Below, piece by piece: positions 20,094-27,888 of a DNA stretch of 64,000 nucleotides. The notes beneath the pieces are model-generated. The model searched no databases. It was not told where the DNA came from and was given only the letters and a program-made list of their open reading frames with translations. The DNA is from TK10-74A sp965217625 (lineage in GTDB: Bacteria > Chloroflexota > Dehalococcoidia > Bin125). The position numbers and the translations under genes were made by a program. The stretch spans positions 248,001 to 312,000 of the forward strand of contig OZ244557.1 in NCBI GenBank assembly GCA_965217625.1, read 5' to 3'. Numbering within the stretch: position 1 is the stretch's first letter; every line of letters begins with the position of its first letter.

Positions 20094-20561
20094 TCAGACG
20101 GAGCCTTCGTCGTCGGGGAGATACTCCAGATACACGGCCGGGGCAGACCTGGGCTCCAGGACCAGGCGGAACAGTTGCAGCAGATCGCGCCCGAGCAGGG
20201 ACGGCATGTCCCAGTTCTCCTCGCTGGGTTCGGCGAGGTAGACCGCGCCGTCCACCCAGACGTGTCGGGGATACTGATCGGTTTCCGTACGAAAGATGGC
20301 CCGCGCCGTGAGAGGTGTGATGCGCATGCTGCCGCCGACGCCACTGATCGGCGCACCGCCGCTGAAGTCGATCTCTCGCACGGCGATCCCAAGTCGCGAC
20401 GCATCGAATGGGTGCAGGATCGATCGATCCGCGCCCGTGTCGACCAAGAACGGGATGGTGTCCGGCTTCAAGCCTTGCCCAGCCAGCGTGACCTCGATAA
20501 AGGGGAGTGGTGGTACCCCAGCCAGCGCCGCGGGCACCATGTGGCCCGGGATACGGATCAT
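20094..20561 (-). CDS. Retropepsin-like (clan AA) aspartic protease, paired
   Basis: A 155-residue single-domain aspartic protease-like protein. The active-site motif is IPFLVDTGADRSILHP (DTGA), followed by the expected psi-loop hydrophobics and a second-half motif MPSLLGRDLLQLF. Such domains act as homodimers, each chain giving one aspartate. The ATG overlaps the stop of the small gene in front by ATGA, so the two are co-translated. The same small-protein/protease order recurs at 21052, 56563, 57017 and 61084. No signal peptide, so it works in the cytoplasm. Substrate unknown. Confidence 0.85.
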   Translation of the reverse strand: MIRIPGHMVPAALAGVPPLPFIEVTLAGQGLKPDTIPFLVDTGADRSILHPFDASRLGIAVREIDFSGGAPISGVGGSMRITPLTARAIFRTETDQYPRHVWVDGAVYLAEPSEENWDMPSLLGRDLLQLFRLVLEPRSAPAVYLEYLPDDEGSV

Positions 20562-20824
20562 AGGATCAGTGCGCGATCACGCCTGCTCACGCGCGCAAGA
20601 GCCGCCGTCGGAACCTCCTCTTGGGGGATCCGATCCAGCAAGTCCTGGGGGTCCGCACCAAACTCCAACCGTCGGCCATGGTCATAGCAGACGACGAACT
20701 TCCCGAGATGCGTCCCCACGAAGTCCGGCCAGCGTTCGTAAAGGACTACGTGGTTCCGCTCGGCCTTCTCGAAGTCGGGGACTTCAACCCCGTCGGGGAG
20801 TCCATAATGCAGCTTCGGTTCCAT
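20558..20824 (-). CDS. DUF5678-like small partner of the aspartic protease
   Basis: An 88-residue protein. The core HLGKFVVCYDHGRRLEFGADPQ has the pattern of DUF5678 domains (h-G-k-hV-h followed by an acidic dp-eLl helix). It ends with a strand, VSRRDRALIL. The ribosome site GGGAGG lies before the ATG at 20824, and a TAGACT hexamer lies about 19 nt upstream. It is clearly homologous to the product at 21052 (LPDGVEVPD versus LPEGIEFPD), which diverges from it. The 4-nt overlap with the protease suggests a stoichiometric partner such as substrate, inhibitor or adaptor. Confidence 0.78.
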   Translation of the reverse strand: MEPKLHYGLPDGVEVPDFEKAERNHVVLYERWPDFVGTHLGKFVVCYDHGRRLEFGADPQDLLDRIPQEEVPTAALARVSRRDRALIL

Positions 20825-21051
20825 TGCGCCCTCCCTGCCCCGAAGTCTAGCAGTCGCGACAGGCTCCTTGCCCCCGCTCCCGGCCGCCGCCGCTGCGATC
20901 GTCTTATCGCGCTAGCACGAGCGGAGGGGGTACCGACGCCACGTCTCCGCGGGATGCCTCCCGTGGTCGCCAGCCTGGCCGTCGTCGCTCGATGGTCAGA
21001 CAGGGCATCGGTCGCCCCCGCCGCGCTACACTGAGGCGCAAGGAGCGCGCG

Positions 21052-21312
21052 ATGGAGTTGTACTACGGTCTCCCCGAGGGCATCGAGTTCCCGGATCCGG
21101 ACAAGTTCCACAGGAACCACATGGCCGTCAGTGCCCGCATGGCGGAGCTCATCGACACGCATGTAGGTCAGTTCGTCGCCTGCTTCGGCGACGACCAGCA
21201 GTTCGTGTTCGGCGATGATCCCTGGGAGCTGATCGCACGGATCCCCGAGGAAGAAGTCTCCACGGCGCATGTCCAGCGCGTGCCCCCGCGAGATCAGATA
21301 TTGATTCTGTGA
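21052..21312 (+). CDS. DUF5678-like small protein, divergent paralogue
   Basis: An 86-residue protein closely related to the product at 20558-20824, including DTHVGQFVACFGDDQQFVF, IPEEEVSTAHVQRVPPRD and the end QILIL. AAGGAG lies before the ATG and TACACT further upstream. Its GTGA stop overlap leads into the remains of a protease gene that has lost its body, so this copy has no working protease partner nearby, apart from the mirror-image pair on the other strand. Confidence 0.78.
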   Translation: MELYYGLPEGIEFPDPDKFHRNHMAVSARMAELIDTHVGQFVACFGDDQQFVFGDDPWELIARIPEEEVSTAHVQRVPPRDQILIL

Positions 21313-21368
21313 CCCGCATCCCCGGCTATCTGGCGCCGGTCCCCATCCCCGTCGCCCCGCCCGGCCCG
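21309..21368 (+). pseudogene. Truncated N-terminus of a retropepsin-like protease
   Basis: A GTG overlapping the upstream stop opens MTRIPGYLAPVPIPVAPPGP, which aligns with the first 20 residues of the intact protease at 20561 (MIRIPGHMVPAALAGVPPLP). Similarity stops there and no DTG motif follows before the L25 gene. The frame stays open only because of high GC. The body of the protease appears deleted. Confidence 0.6.
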
Positions 21369-21438
21369 ATGGCCGCCGCGCCCCCCGGCCCCTTGCTCCG
21401 ACCCCAGACCCCCGATACCGTCGCCACCGGAGATCTCC

Positions 21439-22107
21439 ATGCCCGACGACATCACCCTGCAGCTCGACCAACGCAGCGTCACCGGCAAGCAGGTGCGCTA
21501 CCTGCGACGCGACGGCATCATCCCCGGCAACGTCTACGGACGCGGCCTCGCCTCCGTCGCCGTCCAGGCCCCGCTGCGGGAGCTGCGGCGCGTCTTCCGC
21601 GGCCACGACCGCAACCAGGTCGTGAACGCGCAGATCGCCGGCGAGCCCGGCATCCGCCCCGTCGTTCTGCGCGACGTGCAGCGCCACCCGGTCACGCAGG
21701 ACGTCGAGCACGTGGATCTCTACCACATCGACATCACGCGGCCCATCCACTCCAGCGCGACAGTGCACATCGTCGGCGAGGAGATCTGCCCGGCGATCAT
21801 CCTCGGCGGCGTGCTCGTGCTCGGCCTCGGCTCGGTGATGCTCGAGGCCCTGCCCATGGACATGCCCTCCGACTTCACCATCGACATCTCCCACCTCGAA
21901 CACTTCGGCCAGAGCGTGCACGTCTCCGACCTCGACCTGCCCGCCGGAGTCCGCGCCCTTGCCGAGCCCACCGCGCAGCTCGCGACGATCATCGCGCCGC
22001 GCGTCGCGGAGGAGGACGAAGTCGAAGAGGAAGGCCTCGAGGAGGGCGTCGAGGGCGAGGAGGCCCCCGCCGATGCAGACGCCGCCGAGTCCGAAGCGAG
22101 CGCCTAA
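21439..22107 (+). CDS. rplY: 50S ribosomal protein L25, TL5/CTC type
   Basis: A 222-residue protein. The N-terminal L25 domain (LDQRSVTGKQVRYLRRDG then IIPGNVYGRG) binds 5S rRNA. It is followed by the beta-rich C-terminal TL5/CTC domain and an acidic Glu/Ala tail. The length is typical of the general-stress CTC form rather than the short enterobacterial L25. ATG at 21439 follows GGAGATCTCC. The stop codon overlaps the stop region of an opposite-strand hicB by 3 nt. Confidence 0.95.
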   Translation: MPDDITLQLDQRSVTGKQVRYLRRDGIIPGNVYGRGLASVAVQAPLRELRRVFRGHDRNQVVNAQIAGEPGIRPVVLRDVQRHPVTQDVEHVDLYHIDITRPIHSSATVHIVGEEICPAIILGGVLVLGLGSVMLEALPMDMPSDFTIDISHLEHFGQSVHVSDLDLPAGVRALAEPTAQLATIIAPRVAEEDEVEEEGLEEGVEGEEAPADADAAESEASA

Positions 22108-22331
22108 GGCACGGCCACGGGGCGCTCACCCGGCGCGAGCGCGCTCGGCACGGGGATCGGCTCGCCGTCGTCGATGCGCCCGGCGATCGCTTCCTCGAGG
22201 GCGTCGCGCGCTTCCGTGAGCGCCTCCGTTTCGTCGGCGCCGGACGTCAGGCACTCCGGCAGGTCGCGGAACGACACGACGACCTCGGTGGGTCCCGTCT
22301 GATCCAGCCTGGCGGGGTAGACAAATCGCAT
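22104..22331 (-). CDS. Orphan HicB-like antitoxin
   Basis: A 75-residue protein with the HicB fold pattern: ARLDQTGPTEVVVSFRDLPE then a helix TEALTEARDALEEAIAGRI. It lacks the C-terminal helix-turn-helix of longer HicB proteins, and no hicA gene lies beside it. HicB proteins mask HicA mRNA-interferase toxins. It may counteract the HicA at 63229 or be a leftover. Convergent 4-nt overlap with rplY. Confidence 0.75.
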   Translation of the reverse strand: MRFVYPARLDQTGPTEVVVSFRDLPECLTSGADETEALTEARDALEEAIAGRIDDGEPIPVPSALAPGERPVAVP

Positions 22332-22433
22332 TTGGCGGTCCCCTTGGTTCGGCGCATGGGCTACCGGGTCACAGCGAGCCGAATGTCTCGTTGCCGGCTC
22401 GACTTGTCGCAGCCAGCGGCTGCCGCGCGCCGT

Positions 22434-22808
22434 TCAGGGACGACTCGTCGCGACGTCGTCTACCGCCACATCGAGCAGCCTGGCAAGCGTGCTGAGCGTG
22501 TTCATCGATCCTGTCCGCTGGCCCCGCTCGATCTGGGAGAGGTAGACCGGGTTGATTCCGGCCGCGGCCGCCAGCTCCCGCTGCGTCATCCCGCGATACC
22601 TGCGATACACCCGGATGGGGGATTCCCCGGCCAGGATCCGGTCGGCCACGTCGATGGGGAAGGATTCGCCTCCCTCGCGGGCGGCGCGATCGTAGAGCTC
22701 CTCGTCGCTCAGCGCTGCGTCCCCGACCAAGTGCTCGTAGTCCCGCCAGGGGAGCACGGCGTACGCCGGGTTGCCGGCAGCGTCGACGATCACCTGCGGT
22801 CCGTTCAC
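22434..22808 (-). CDS. XRE-family antitoxin of a RelE-type module
   Basis: A 124-residue protein. Residues 1-65 form an N-terminal region typical of antitoxins beside RelE (WRDYEHLVGDAALSDEELYD). Residues 70-122 are a Cro/C1 helix-turn-helix (GMTQRELAAAAGINPVYLSQ). The start overlaps the toxin stop by ATGA. It should bind the toxin and repress the promoter at 23090-23119. Confidence 0.9.
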   Translation of the reverse strand: MNGPQVIVDAAGNPAYAVLPWRDYEHLVGDAALSDEELYDRAAREGGESFPIDVADRILAGESPIRVYRRYRGMTQRELAAAAGINPVYLSQIERGQRTGSMNTLSTLARLLDVAVDDVATSRP

Positions 22809-23083
22809 GGCGCCCTCCCGTACGCTTGCCCGCGTGGGGCGATACGCATGATGTCGATGGTACGAGCGTCGTCGTCGCGCTCGTAGATGATCCGCATCGC
22901 GCCAACGCGAAGGCGATAGCCGGACCGCCCCTGCAGGGCGGTGATATCGACATCGCGCCGGTCAGGATTCTCCACCAGCTTGTCCAACTCGTGGCGGATG
23001 CGGGTCGCTTGGTTGCGGGGCATCCGCTGCAAGGCCCTGACGGCTTGCCGCTTGATCGTCAGTCGGTAGCGAGCATCCGTCAC
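22805..23083 (-). CDS. RelE/ParE-family toxin
   Basis: A 92-residue protein, read from the GTG at 23083. The pattern RLTIKRQAVRALQRMPRN ... LQGRSGYRLRVGAMRIIYER is that of RelE-fold mRNA interferases cleaving at the ribosome; the C-terminal basic stretch holds the likely active residues. The toxin precedes the antitoxin with a 4-nt overlap. The GTG start is supported by a strong promoter whose -10 box ends 6 nt before it. An upstream ATG at 23119 would place the promoter inside the gene. Confidence 0.9.
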   Translation of the reverse strand: MTDARYRLTIKRQAVRALQRMPRNQATRIRHELDKLVENPDRRDVDITALQGRSGYRLRVGAMRIIYERDDDARTIDIMRIAPRGQAYGRAP

Positions 23084-23089
23084 GGGCGC

Positions 23090-23119
23090 ACTATAGCGTT
23101 GTGCTTCAATCGAGGTCAA
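23090..23119 (-). promoter_or_regulatory. Promoter of the RelE/XRE module, leaderless
   Basis: TTGACC (23114-23119) and TATAGT (23090-23095) are separated by 18 nt, and the -10 box ends 6 nt before the toxin GTG. This is the best sigma-70-type promoter in the window, and it predicts an mRNA starting at or beside the start codon. Confidence 0.65.
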
Positions 23120-23167
23120 TCTCTTGGCTGTAGTGCGCGCGGATCCCGCCGCCGCCGCACCGACCGC

Positions 23168-24256
23168 CTAGCCCGCCCGGTCGCCGCGCAGCTGACCGCA
23201 GGCGGCGGCGATGTCGCGGCCCTTCTCGGCGCGCACGGTCGCCGCGACGCCCGCCGACGTGAGCCGCGCCTCGAAGCGCAGCACCGCCGATTGGCTGGGC
23301 CGCTCCCCGATCACGCCCGGCGACGGGTTGATCGGGATCAGGTTGACGTGACAGTTGAGCCCCCGCAGCAGCCGCGCCAGCTGCGCCGCCTGCGCCGCCG
23401 AGTCGTTGACCCCCGCCAGCAGCACGTACTCGACCGACACGCGGCGCCCTGTCGTAGCGACGTGCGCCCGCGCCGCCTCGACGATCGCCCCCAGCGACGC
23501 CGACGGCACCGGCACGAGCTCCCGCCGCAGCGCCTCGTCGGGCGCGTGCAGGCTGACGGCCAGGTTGACGCGCGGATGGTCGGCCGCGAGCCGCCGGATG
23601 CCCGGCGTCAGCCCCACCGTCGAGACGGTGATCCGGCGCGGACTCATGCCAAAGCCGTCGGCGTCCGTCAGCCGCGACAGCGCCGCGTGCGTCGCGGCGT
23701 AGTTCGCCAGCGGCTCGCCCATGCCCATGAAGACGACGTTGGTCAGGCCCGCACCCGCCTCGCCCCCGGCGTCCGCCGCCGCGATGCGCCCGATGGTCAG
23801 CACCTGCGCCAGGATCTCCCCCGCCGACAGCTGACGCCGGAAGCCCTGCGCGCCCGTCGCGCAGAAGGTGCAGCCCATCGCGCAGCCGGCCTGCGTCGAG
23901 ACGCAGACCGTCCGTCGCGCCCGCCGCTTCCCGAACGGGTCGTAGCGCATCAGCACGGTCTCGATCAGCTCGCCGTCGTCCATGCGCAGCAGCAGCTTCG
24001 TCGTGCTGCCGTCGGCGCTCGTCTGCTCCCCCACCGACGTCGCCGCGCCCACCCGCAGCTGCTGCGACAGCCGCGACCGCAGGTCCAGCGGCAGGTCGGT
24101 CATCTCGTCGAAGTCGAGCGCGAAGCGCTTGTAGACCGCCTGCGCGACCTGCCGTGCCCGATACGCCGGCGCGCCCAACTCCCCGACGACCGCAGCCAGC
24201 CCCTCGGCCGGCAGGTCCAGCAGCGACGCCCTGGCGTCCGCGGTCTGCGCGCTCAT
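23168..24256 (-). CDS. rlmN: 23S rRNA (adenine2503-C2)-methyltransferase
   Basis: A 362-residue radical SAM enzyme that methylates C2 of A2503 in 23S rRNA and A37 in some tRNAs. The cluster motif is CAMGCTFCATG, with FMGMGEPLANY nearby; the methyl-accepting cysteines should be near AACGQLRGD at the C-terminus and in the N-terminal half. ATG at 24256 overlaps the fmt stop by 4 nt. Length normal. Confidence 0.96.
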   Translation of the reverse strand: MSAQTADARASLLDLPAEGLAAVVGELGAPAYRARQVAQAVYKRFALDFDEMTDLPLDLRSRLSQQLRVGAATSVGEQTSADGSTTKLLLRMDDGELIETVLMRYDPFGKRRARRTVCVSTQAGCAMGCTFCATGAQGFRRQLSAGEILAQVLTIGRIAAADAGGEAGAGLTNVVFMGMGEPLANYAATHAALSRLTDADGFGMSPRRITVSTVGLTPGIRRLAADHPRVNLAVSLHAPDEALRRELVPVPSASLGAIVEAARAHVATTGRRVSVEYVLLAGVNDSAAQAAQLARLLRGLNCHVNLIPINPSPGVIGERPSQSAVLRFEARLTSAGVAATVRAEKGRDIAAACGQLRGDRAG

Positions 24257-25197
24257 GCGGGACCGCCCAGCCGCTGTCCGAGTAGGTCCGGCTCGCCGTT
24301 GGCGAAGGCGCGGGCGTCGAGCGCCTGCTTGCCCGCCCGCTGCAGCCGCTCGACGCGCAGCAGCCCCGCGCCCGTCGCGATGTCGATCGTCTCCCCCACC
24401 GCGACCACCGTCCCCGGCGCGGCGCCCGCCGCCCCTGCGCTGGCCCGCGCGCGCCAGACGCGGACATCGCGGGTGCGCAGCCGCGTCGTCGCGCCCGGCC
24501 AGGGCGAGAACGCCCGTACCTGCCGCTCGATCTCGACTGCCGGCCGCTTCCAGTCGATCCACCCCTGCGACTTGCGCAGCCGCGGCGCCCGCGTCGCCAG
24601 CGACGCATCCTGCGGCCGCGGCGCGATGTCGCCCGACAGCCAGGCCGGGATCGTCTCCAGCAGCAGCGACGCCCCCAGCGCCGCCAGCCGATCGCTCAGG
24701 CTGCCGGCGTCGTCGTCAGGCCCGATCGCCTGCGCCCGCGACGCCAGGATGTCGCCCGTGTCCTCGCCCGCGTCCACCCGCATGATCGTCGCGCCGGTCT
24801 CGGCGTCGCCGGCCAGGATCGCCGCCGCCACCGGCGACGCCCCCCGCCAGCGCGGCAGCAGCGAGGCGTGCACGTTGAGCGTCCCGAAGCGCGGCAGGGC
24901 CAGCACGTCGGGACGCAGGATCTGCCCGTAGGCCGCGATGACCTGCAACTCCGGCGCGTACGCCGCCAGCGCCGACGTCGCCGCGGGGTCGCGCAGCCGC
25001 GCCGGCTGCAGCACGTCGATCCCGGCCGCCTGCGCCGCGATCTTCACCGGCGGCGGGCGGGTCGATCGGCCGCGGCCGCCGGGACGGTCGGGCTGCGTCA
25101 CCACGACGCACGGCCGGTACGGGCCCTCGATCAGCGCCGCCAGCGACGGCAGGGCGAAGTCGGGCGAGCCAAAGAACGCGACGCGTGGGATCGTCAT
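24253..25197 (-). CDS. fmt: Methionyl-tRNA formyltransferase
   Basis: A 314-residue enzyme that formylates initiator Met-tRNA. The catalytic region LNVHASLLPRWRGASPV, the GATIMRVDAGEDTGDIL segment and the OB-fold C-terminal domain are present. A TATGCT box lies 6 nt before the ATG at 25197, so the message is probably leaderless. Forms an overlapping pair with rlmN. Confidence 0.96.
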   Translation of the reverse strand: MTIPRVAFFGSPDFALPSLAALIEGPYRPCVVVTQPDRPGGRGRSTRPPPVKIAAQAAGIDVLQPARLRDPAATSALAAYAPELQVIAAYGQILRPDVLALPRFGTLNVHASLLPRWRGASPVAAAILAGDAETGATIMRVDAGEDTGDILASRAQAIGPDDDAGSLSDRLAALGASLLLETIPAWLSGDIAPRPQDASLATRAPRLRKSQGWIDWKRPAVEIERQVRAFSPWPGATTRLRTRDVRVWRARASAGAAGAAPGTVVAVGETIDIATGAGLLRVERLQRAGKQALDARAFANGEPDLLGQRLGGPA

Positions 25198-25203
25198 GCG
25201 GCG

Positions 25204-25209
25204 AGCATA
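25204..25209 (-). promoter_or_regulatory. Likely -10 box of fmt-rlmN
   Basis: TATGCT with a 6-nt gap to the fmt ATG. No ribosome site lies between them. Confidence 0.4.
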
Positions 25210-25217
25210 CGGGGCGA

Positions 25218-26045
25218 TCAGACGCCGCTGTGCAGCCGCCGCAGCCGCACCGGTGCCCCGCGCCCGATGCCCAGCGCCGCCGCGGCGCTCCCGTTGGGCA
25301 GCGCGATCTCGACGTACCCGCTCGACGACGGCAGCGCCACGACCCCCGTGCCGCCGGCCGCGTAGCTCGGCGCCGGCCCCGCGATGGTCCGCCCGCCGGC
25401 CTCGACCGTGAACGCCGCTCCCGCCTGCGACGCGCGGAAGCTGGTGATCGCGTTGCCGAAGCGGTCGACGTGCAGGATGCGCCCCTCGCCCGCGCCGTCG
25501 ATCAGGGGGCTGGCCAGCGACGCCGCCACCGTCACCTCCGACACCGGCGTCCCCACCGCCGCCAGCCCCCGCCCCGACGCCAGCGCCGCCGCGACCGGCG
25601 CCATCAGGTCGCGGCCGTGGAACGTCCGCGACACCTCGGCCGCCGCGAACGGCGTCGCGCCGATGTCGGCCGCGGACAGCCCAGCCGGCAGCGGCGCCCG
25701 CGCCGTGCCCGCGTCGGGCCGCATCGACGCCGGCAGGCCGCTGCTCAGCACCCCCGTGTCGGGGCCCACCAGCCAGGCCTCCGCCGTCTCGATCGCCACC
25801 AGCCGCCGCGCGCTCCCCACCCCCGGGTCGACGACCATCACGTGCACGCTGCCCGGCGGGAAGCCCGGCCAGGTGGTCTCGCTCAGGAACAGGCTGGCGG
25901 TCAGGTCGCCGGGCGGGATGGCGTGGCTCACATCGACGATGCGCAGGTTCGGCTGCGACATCAGCAGCGCCGCGTGCAGCTGCGCGACGTAGCCGTCGGC
26001 CAGCCCGAAGTCGGTGCTCAGTGTGACGATCCCGCAGGCCTGCAT
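25218..26045 (-). CDS. SAM hydroxide adenosyltransferase (DUF62 family)
   Basis: A 275-residue protein. DUF62 enzymes hydrolyse S-adenosylmethionine to adenosine and methionine; fluorinase and chlorinase are relatives. Motifs seen are TLSTDFGLADGYVAQLHAAL, HVMVVDPGVGSARR, WLVGPDTGVLS and DRFGNAITSF. The family's usual FAE segment reads TPFAAAEVSRTFHGRD here. ATG at 26045 has CATACT 6 nt upstream, a weak version of the leaderless pattern. Confidence 0.92.
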   Translation of the reverse strand: MQACGIVTLSTDFGLADGYVAQLHAALLMSQPNLRIVDVSHAIPPGDLTASLFLSETTWPGFPPGSVHVMVVDPGVGSARRLVAIETAEAWLVGPDTGVLSSGLPASMRPDAGTARAPLPAGLSAADIGATPFAAAEVSRTFHGRDLMAPVAAALASGRGLAAVGTPVSEVTVAASLASPLIDGAGEGRILHVDRFGNAITSFRASQAGAAFTVEAGGRTIAGPAPSYAAGGTGVVALPSSSGYVEIALPNGSAAAALGIGRGAPVRLRRLHSGV

Positions 26046-26098
26046 GGCGTCAGTATGCGCCCGGCACGGCCGACGCGCCGCGCCCGCACCGCGCCCGC

Positions 26099-26329
26099 TC
26101 AGACGCGGATCGCCGCGATCGACAGCGCTACGAAGATCACGATCAGCGCGATGGTGCCCCGGAACAACACCCGCTCGACGCCGCGCCGCGTGCGGAACGA
26201 ATCCCCGCCGCCGCTGCTCCCGCCGAAGATGTTGCCCAGGCCCGCCCCCTTGGCCTGCATCAGCACGGCCGCGATCAGCGCCAGCGCCACCAGGATCTGG
26301 AACACGTTGATGATGTGGCTGAGTTCCAT
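26099..26329 (-). CDS. secG: Preprotein translocase subunit SecG
   Basis: A 76-residue protein with two membrane helices (IINVFQILVALALIAAVLMQ and VLFRGTIALIVIFVALSIAA) joined by the Gly-rich loop typical of SecG (GAGLGNIFGGSSGGGDSFRT). Auxiliary subunit of the SecYEG channel. The ATG at 26329 is chosen because it begins just before the first helix. Confidence 0.93.
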   Translation of the reverse strand: MELSHIINVFQILVALALIAAVLMQAKGAGLGNIFGGSSGGGDSFRTRRGVERVLFRGTIALIVIFVALSIAAIRV

Positions 26330-26408
26330 TGCGATCCTTGCGCCAGCCGGATGCGCGGCGGCCTGGCTGGCGGGTGCGGGGCGAAGCCGGTCGCTCGGCG
26401 TCGCCGCG

Positions 26409-27746
26409 CTAGCGCGCCGCCGCCGGGACCATCGGGGGACGAGGCGCCGCCTCGCCGCGCTCATGGTAAATCGTCAGGATCGCATCGGCTAGCTTCGCCG
26501 AGTCGTGCCGGTAGCGGTTGCGCTCATCGACCACGTCGGCCGTGATCACCACGCCGCCCACGCGCGCTTCCCCGCCGCGCACCGGCTCCGACTTCCAGCG
26601 CTCCGGCAGCCGCTCCGTCAGGTTGCTGTTCGCCACGATGAAGTCGAACGGCGACCCGCCCATGTGCGCCTCGATGCTCGCCACGTGGTCCTGCACCGAG
26701 TACTGATCGGTCTCGCCGGACTGCGTCGCCACGTTGCTGACGAAGATACGCATCGCGTCGGACTCCTGGAAGGCGATGCCCAGGCCGGGCACCAGCAGGT
26801 TGGGCAGCACGCTCGTGTAGAGGCTGCCCGGCCCGACCACGATCAGGTCGGCGTTGCGGACCGCGTTGAGCGCGTCCGGGTGCGCCGACGGCCGCGCCGG
26901 TTCCAGGCTGACCGTCGCGATCTCCGCCTGCGCCGCCGTGATCGCCGATTCGCCCCGAATCGTGCGCCCGTCCCGCGTCCGTGCCGCCAGCCGCACGTCC
27001 TCCAGCGTCGACGGCAGGATCTGGCCCCGCACCGCCAGCACGCGCCCCGTCTCGTGGATCGCCTGCTCCATCGATCCGGTGACCTCGGACATCGCGACGA
27101 TGAACAGGTTGCCGAACGAGTGCCCCGACAGCCCCTCGCCCGATTCCGCCGGGAAGCGGTACTGGAACAGCCGCGTCATCAGCGGCTCCGCGTCGGCCAC
27201 GGCCGCGATGCAGTTGCGCACGTCGCCGGGCGGGATCACGCCCATGTCCTGCCGGAGCCGCCCCGACGAGCCGCCGTCGTCGGCGACGGTCACGACCGCC
27301 GTCAGGTTGTCGGTGTACTCCTTGAGGCCGCGCAGCAGGATCGACAGCCCCGTGCCGCCGCCGATCGCCACGATCCGCGGCCCGCGGCCCGAGAAGCGGT
27401 GCCGGTAGACCATGTTGACGAGGCTCTCGCGCTGACCGTTGCCGTTGCCGCGCGCCAGCGGGCGCATCGCGGCCAGCAGGCCGGCGCTGAACTTCCACAC
27501 CCCCACGACCACGAACAGCACCGCCACGCCGATGAACAGCACGCCGCGCAGCACCTGCGGGATGAACTGCAAGGTGATGTAGTAGAACGCGTCGGGCAGG
27601 GTCAGGGTGAGGTAGGCCTCACGCGCCAGGAACGACACCCCCAGCCCCAGAAACGCCATGCCCAGGAAGAGGAGAAGGAACCAGCGCTTCACGCCCATAC
27701 CGGGCAGAAGCCACTTCCGCGTATCCGGGTCGCGGAGCCATATCAT
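26409..27746 (-). CDS. yvcK: YvcK/CofD-like protein with N-terminal membrane anchor
   Basis: A 445-residue protein. Residues about 20-90 contain two membrane helices (FLLLFLGMAFLGLGVSFLA; LFIGVAVLFVVVGVWKFS). The YvcK domain follows: VAIGGGTGLSILLRGLKEYT, TVADDGGSSGRLRQD, GVIPPGDVRNCIAA and GHSFGNLFIVAM. YvcK-family proteins bind UDP-sugars and link carbon metabolism to cell-wall synthesis; they share the CofD transferase fold. Most Firmicute versions are soluble, so the anchor is notable. TATAGT lies 8 nt before the ATG at 27746. Confidence 0.92.
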   Translation of the reverse strand: MIWLRDPDTRKWLLPGMGVKRWFLLLFLGMAFLGLGVSFLAREAYLTLTLPDAFYYITLQFIPQVLRGVLFIGVAVLFVVVGVWKFSAGLLAAMRPLARGNGNGQRESLVNMVYRHRFSGRGPRIVAIGGGTGLSILLRGLKEYTDNLTAVVTVADDGGSSGRLRQDMGVIPPGDVRNCIAAVADAEPLMTRLFQYRFPAESGEGLSGHSFGNLFIVAMSEVTGSMEQAIHETGRVLAVRGQILPSTLEDVRLAARTRDGRTIRGESAITAAQAEIATVSLEPARPSAHPDALNAVRNADLIVVGPGSLYTSVLPNLLVPGLGIAFQESDAMRIFVSNVATQSGETDQYSVQDHVASIEAHMGGSPFDFIVANSNLTERLPERWKSEPVRGGEARVGGVVITADVVDERNRYRHDSAKLADAILTIYHERGEAAPRPPMVPAAAR

Positions 27747-27754
27747 TGTTGTGC

Positions 27755-27760
27755 ACTATA
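27755..27760 (-). promoter_or_regulatory. Likely -10 box of yvcK
   Basis: TATAGT, 8 nt before the ATG, without a ribosome site; consistent with a leaderless transcript. Confidence 0.42.
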
Positions 27761-27888
27761 CGACCGGTCGGCGGATACGACCACAGGACCGCCCTCCCGG
27801 CACGGGCGCCATCGAGCCGACGACGGCCGCCCACCGACCATGACGCCGCGCCCGTCGATCGGGTTCCCCGCCGGCCGTCGCCGATCGA

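Noticed and set aside
21369..22886. Continuation of the truncated protease frame through the L25 gene
   Set aside because: Only the first 20 codons resemble the protease; the remainder is the +2 frame of rplY and antisense of the toxin-antitoxin genes.
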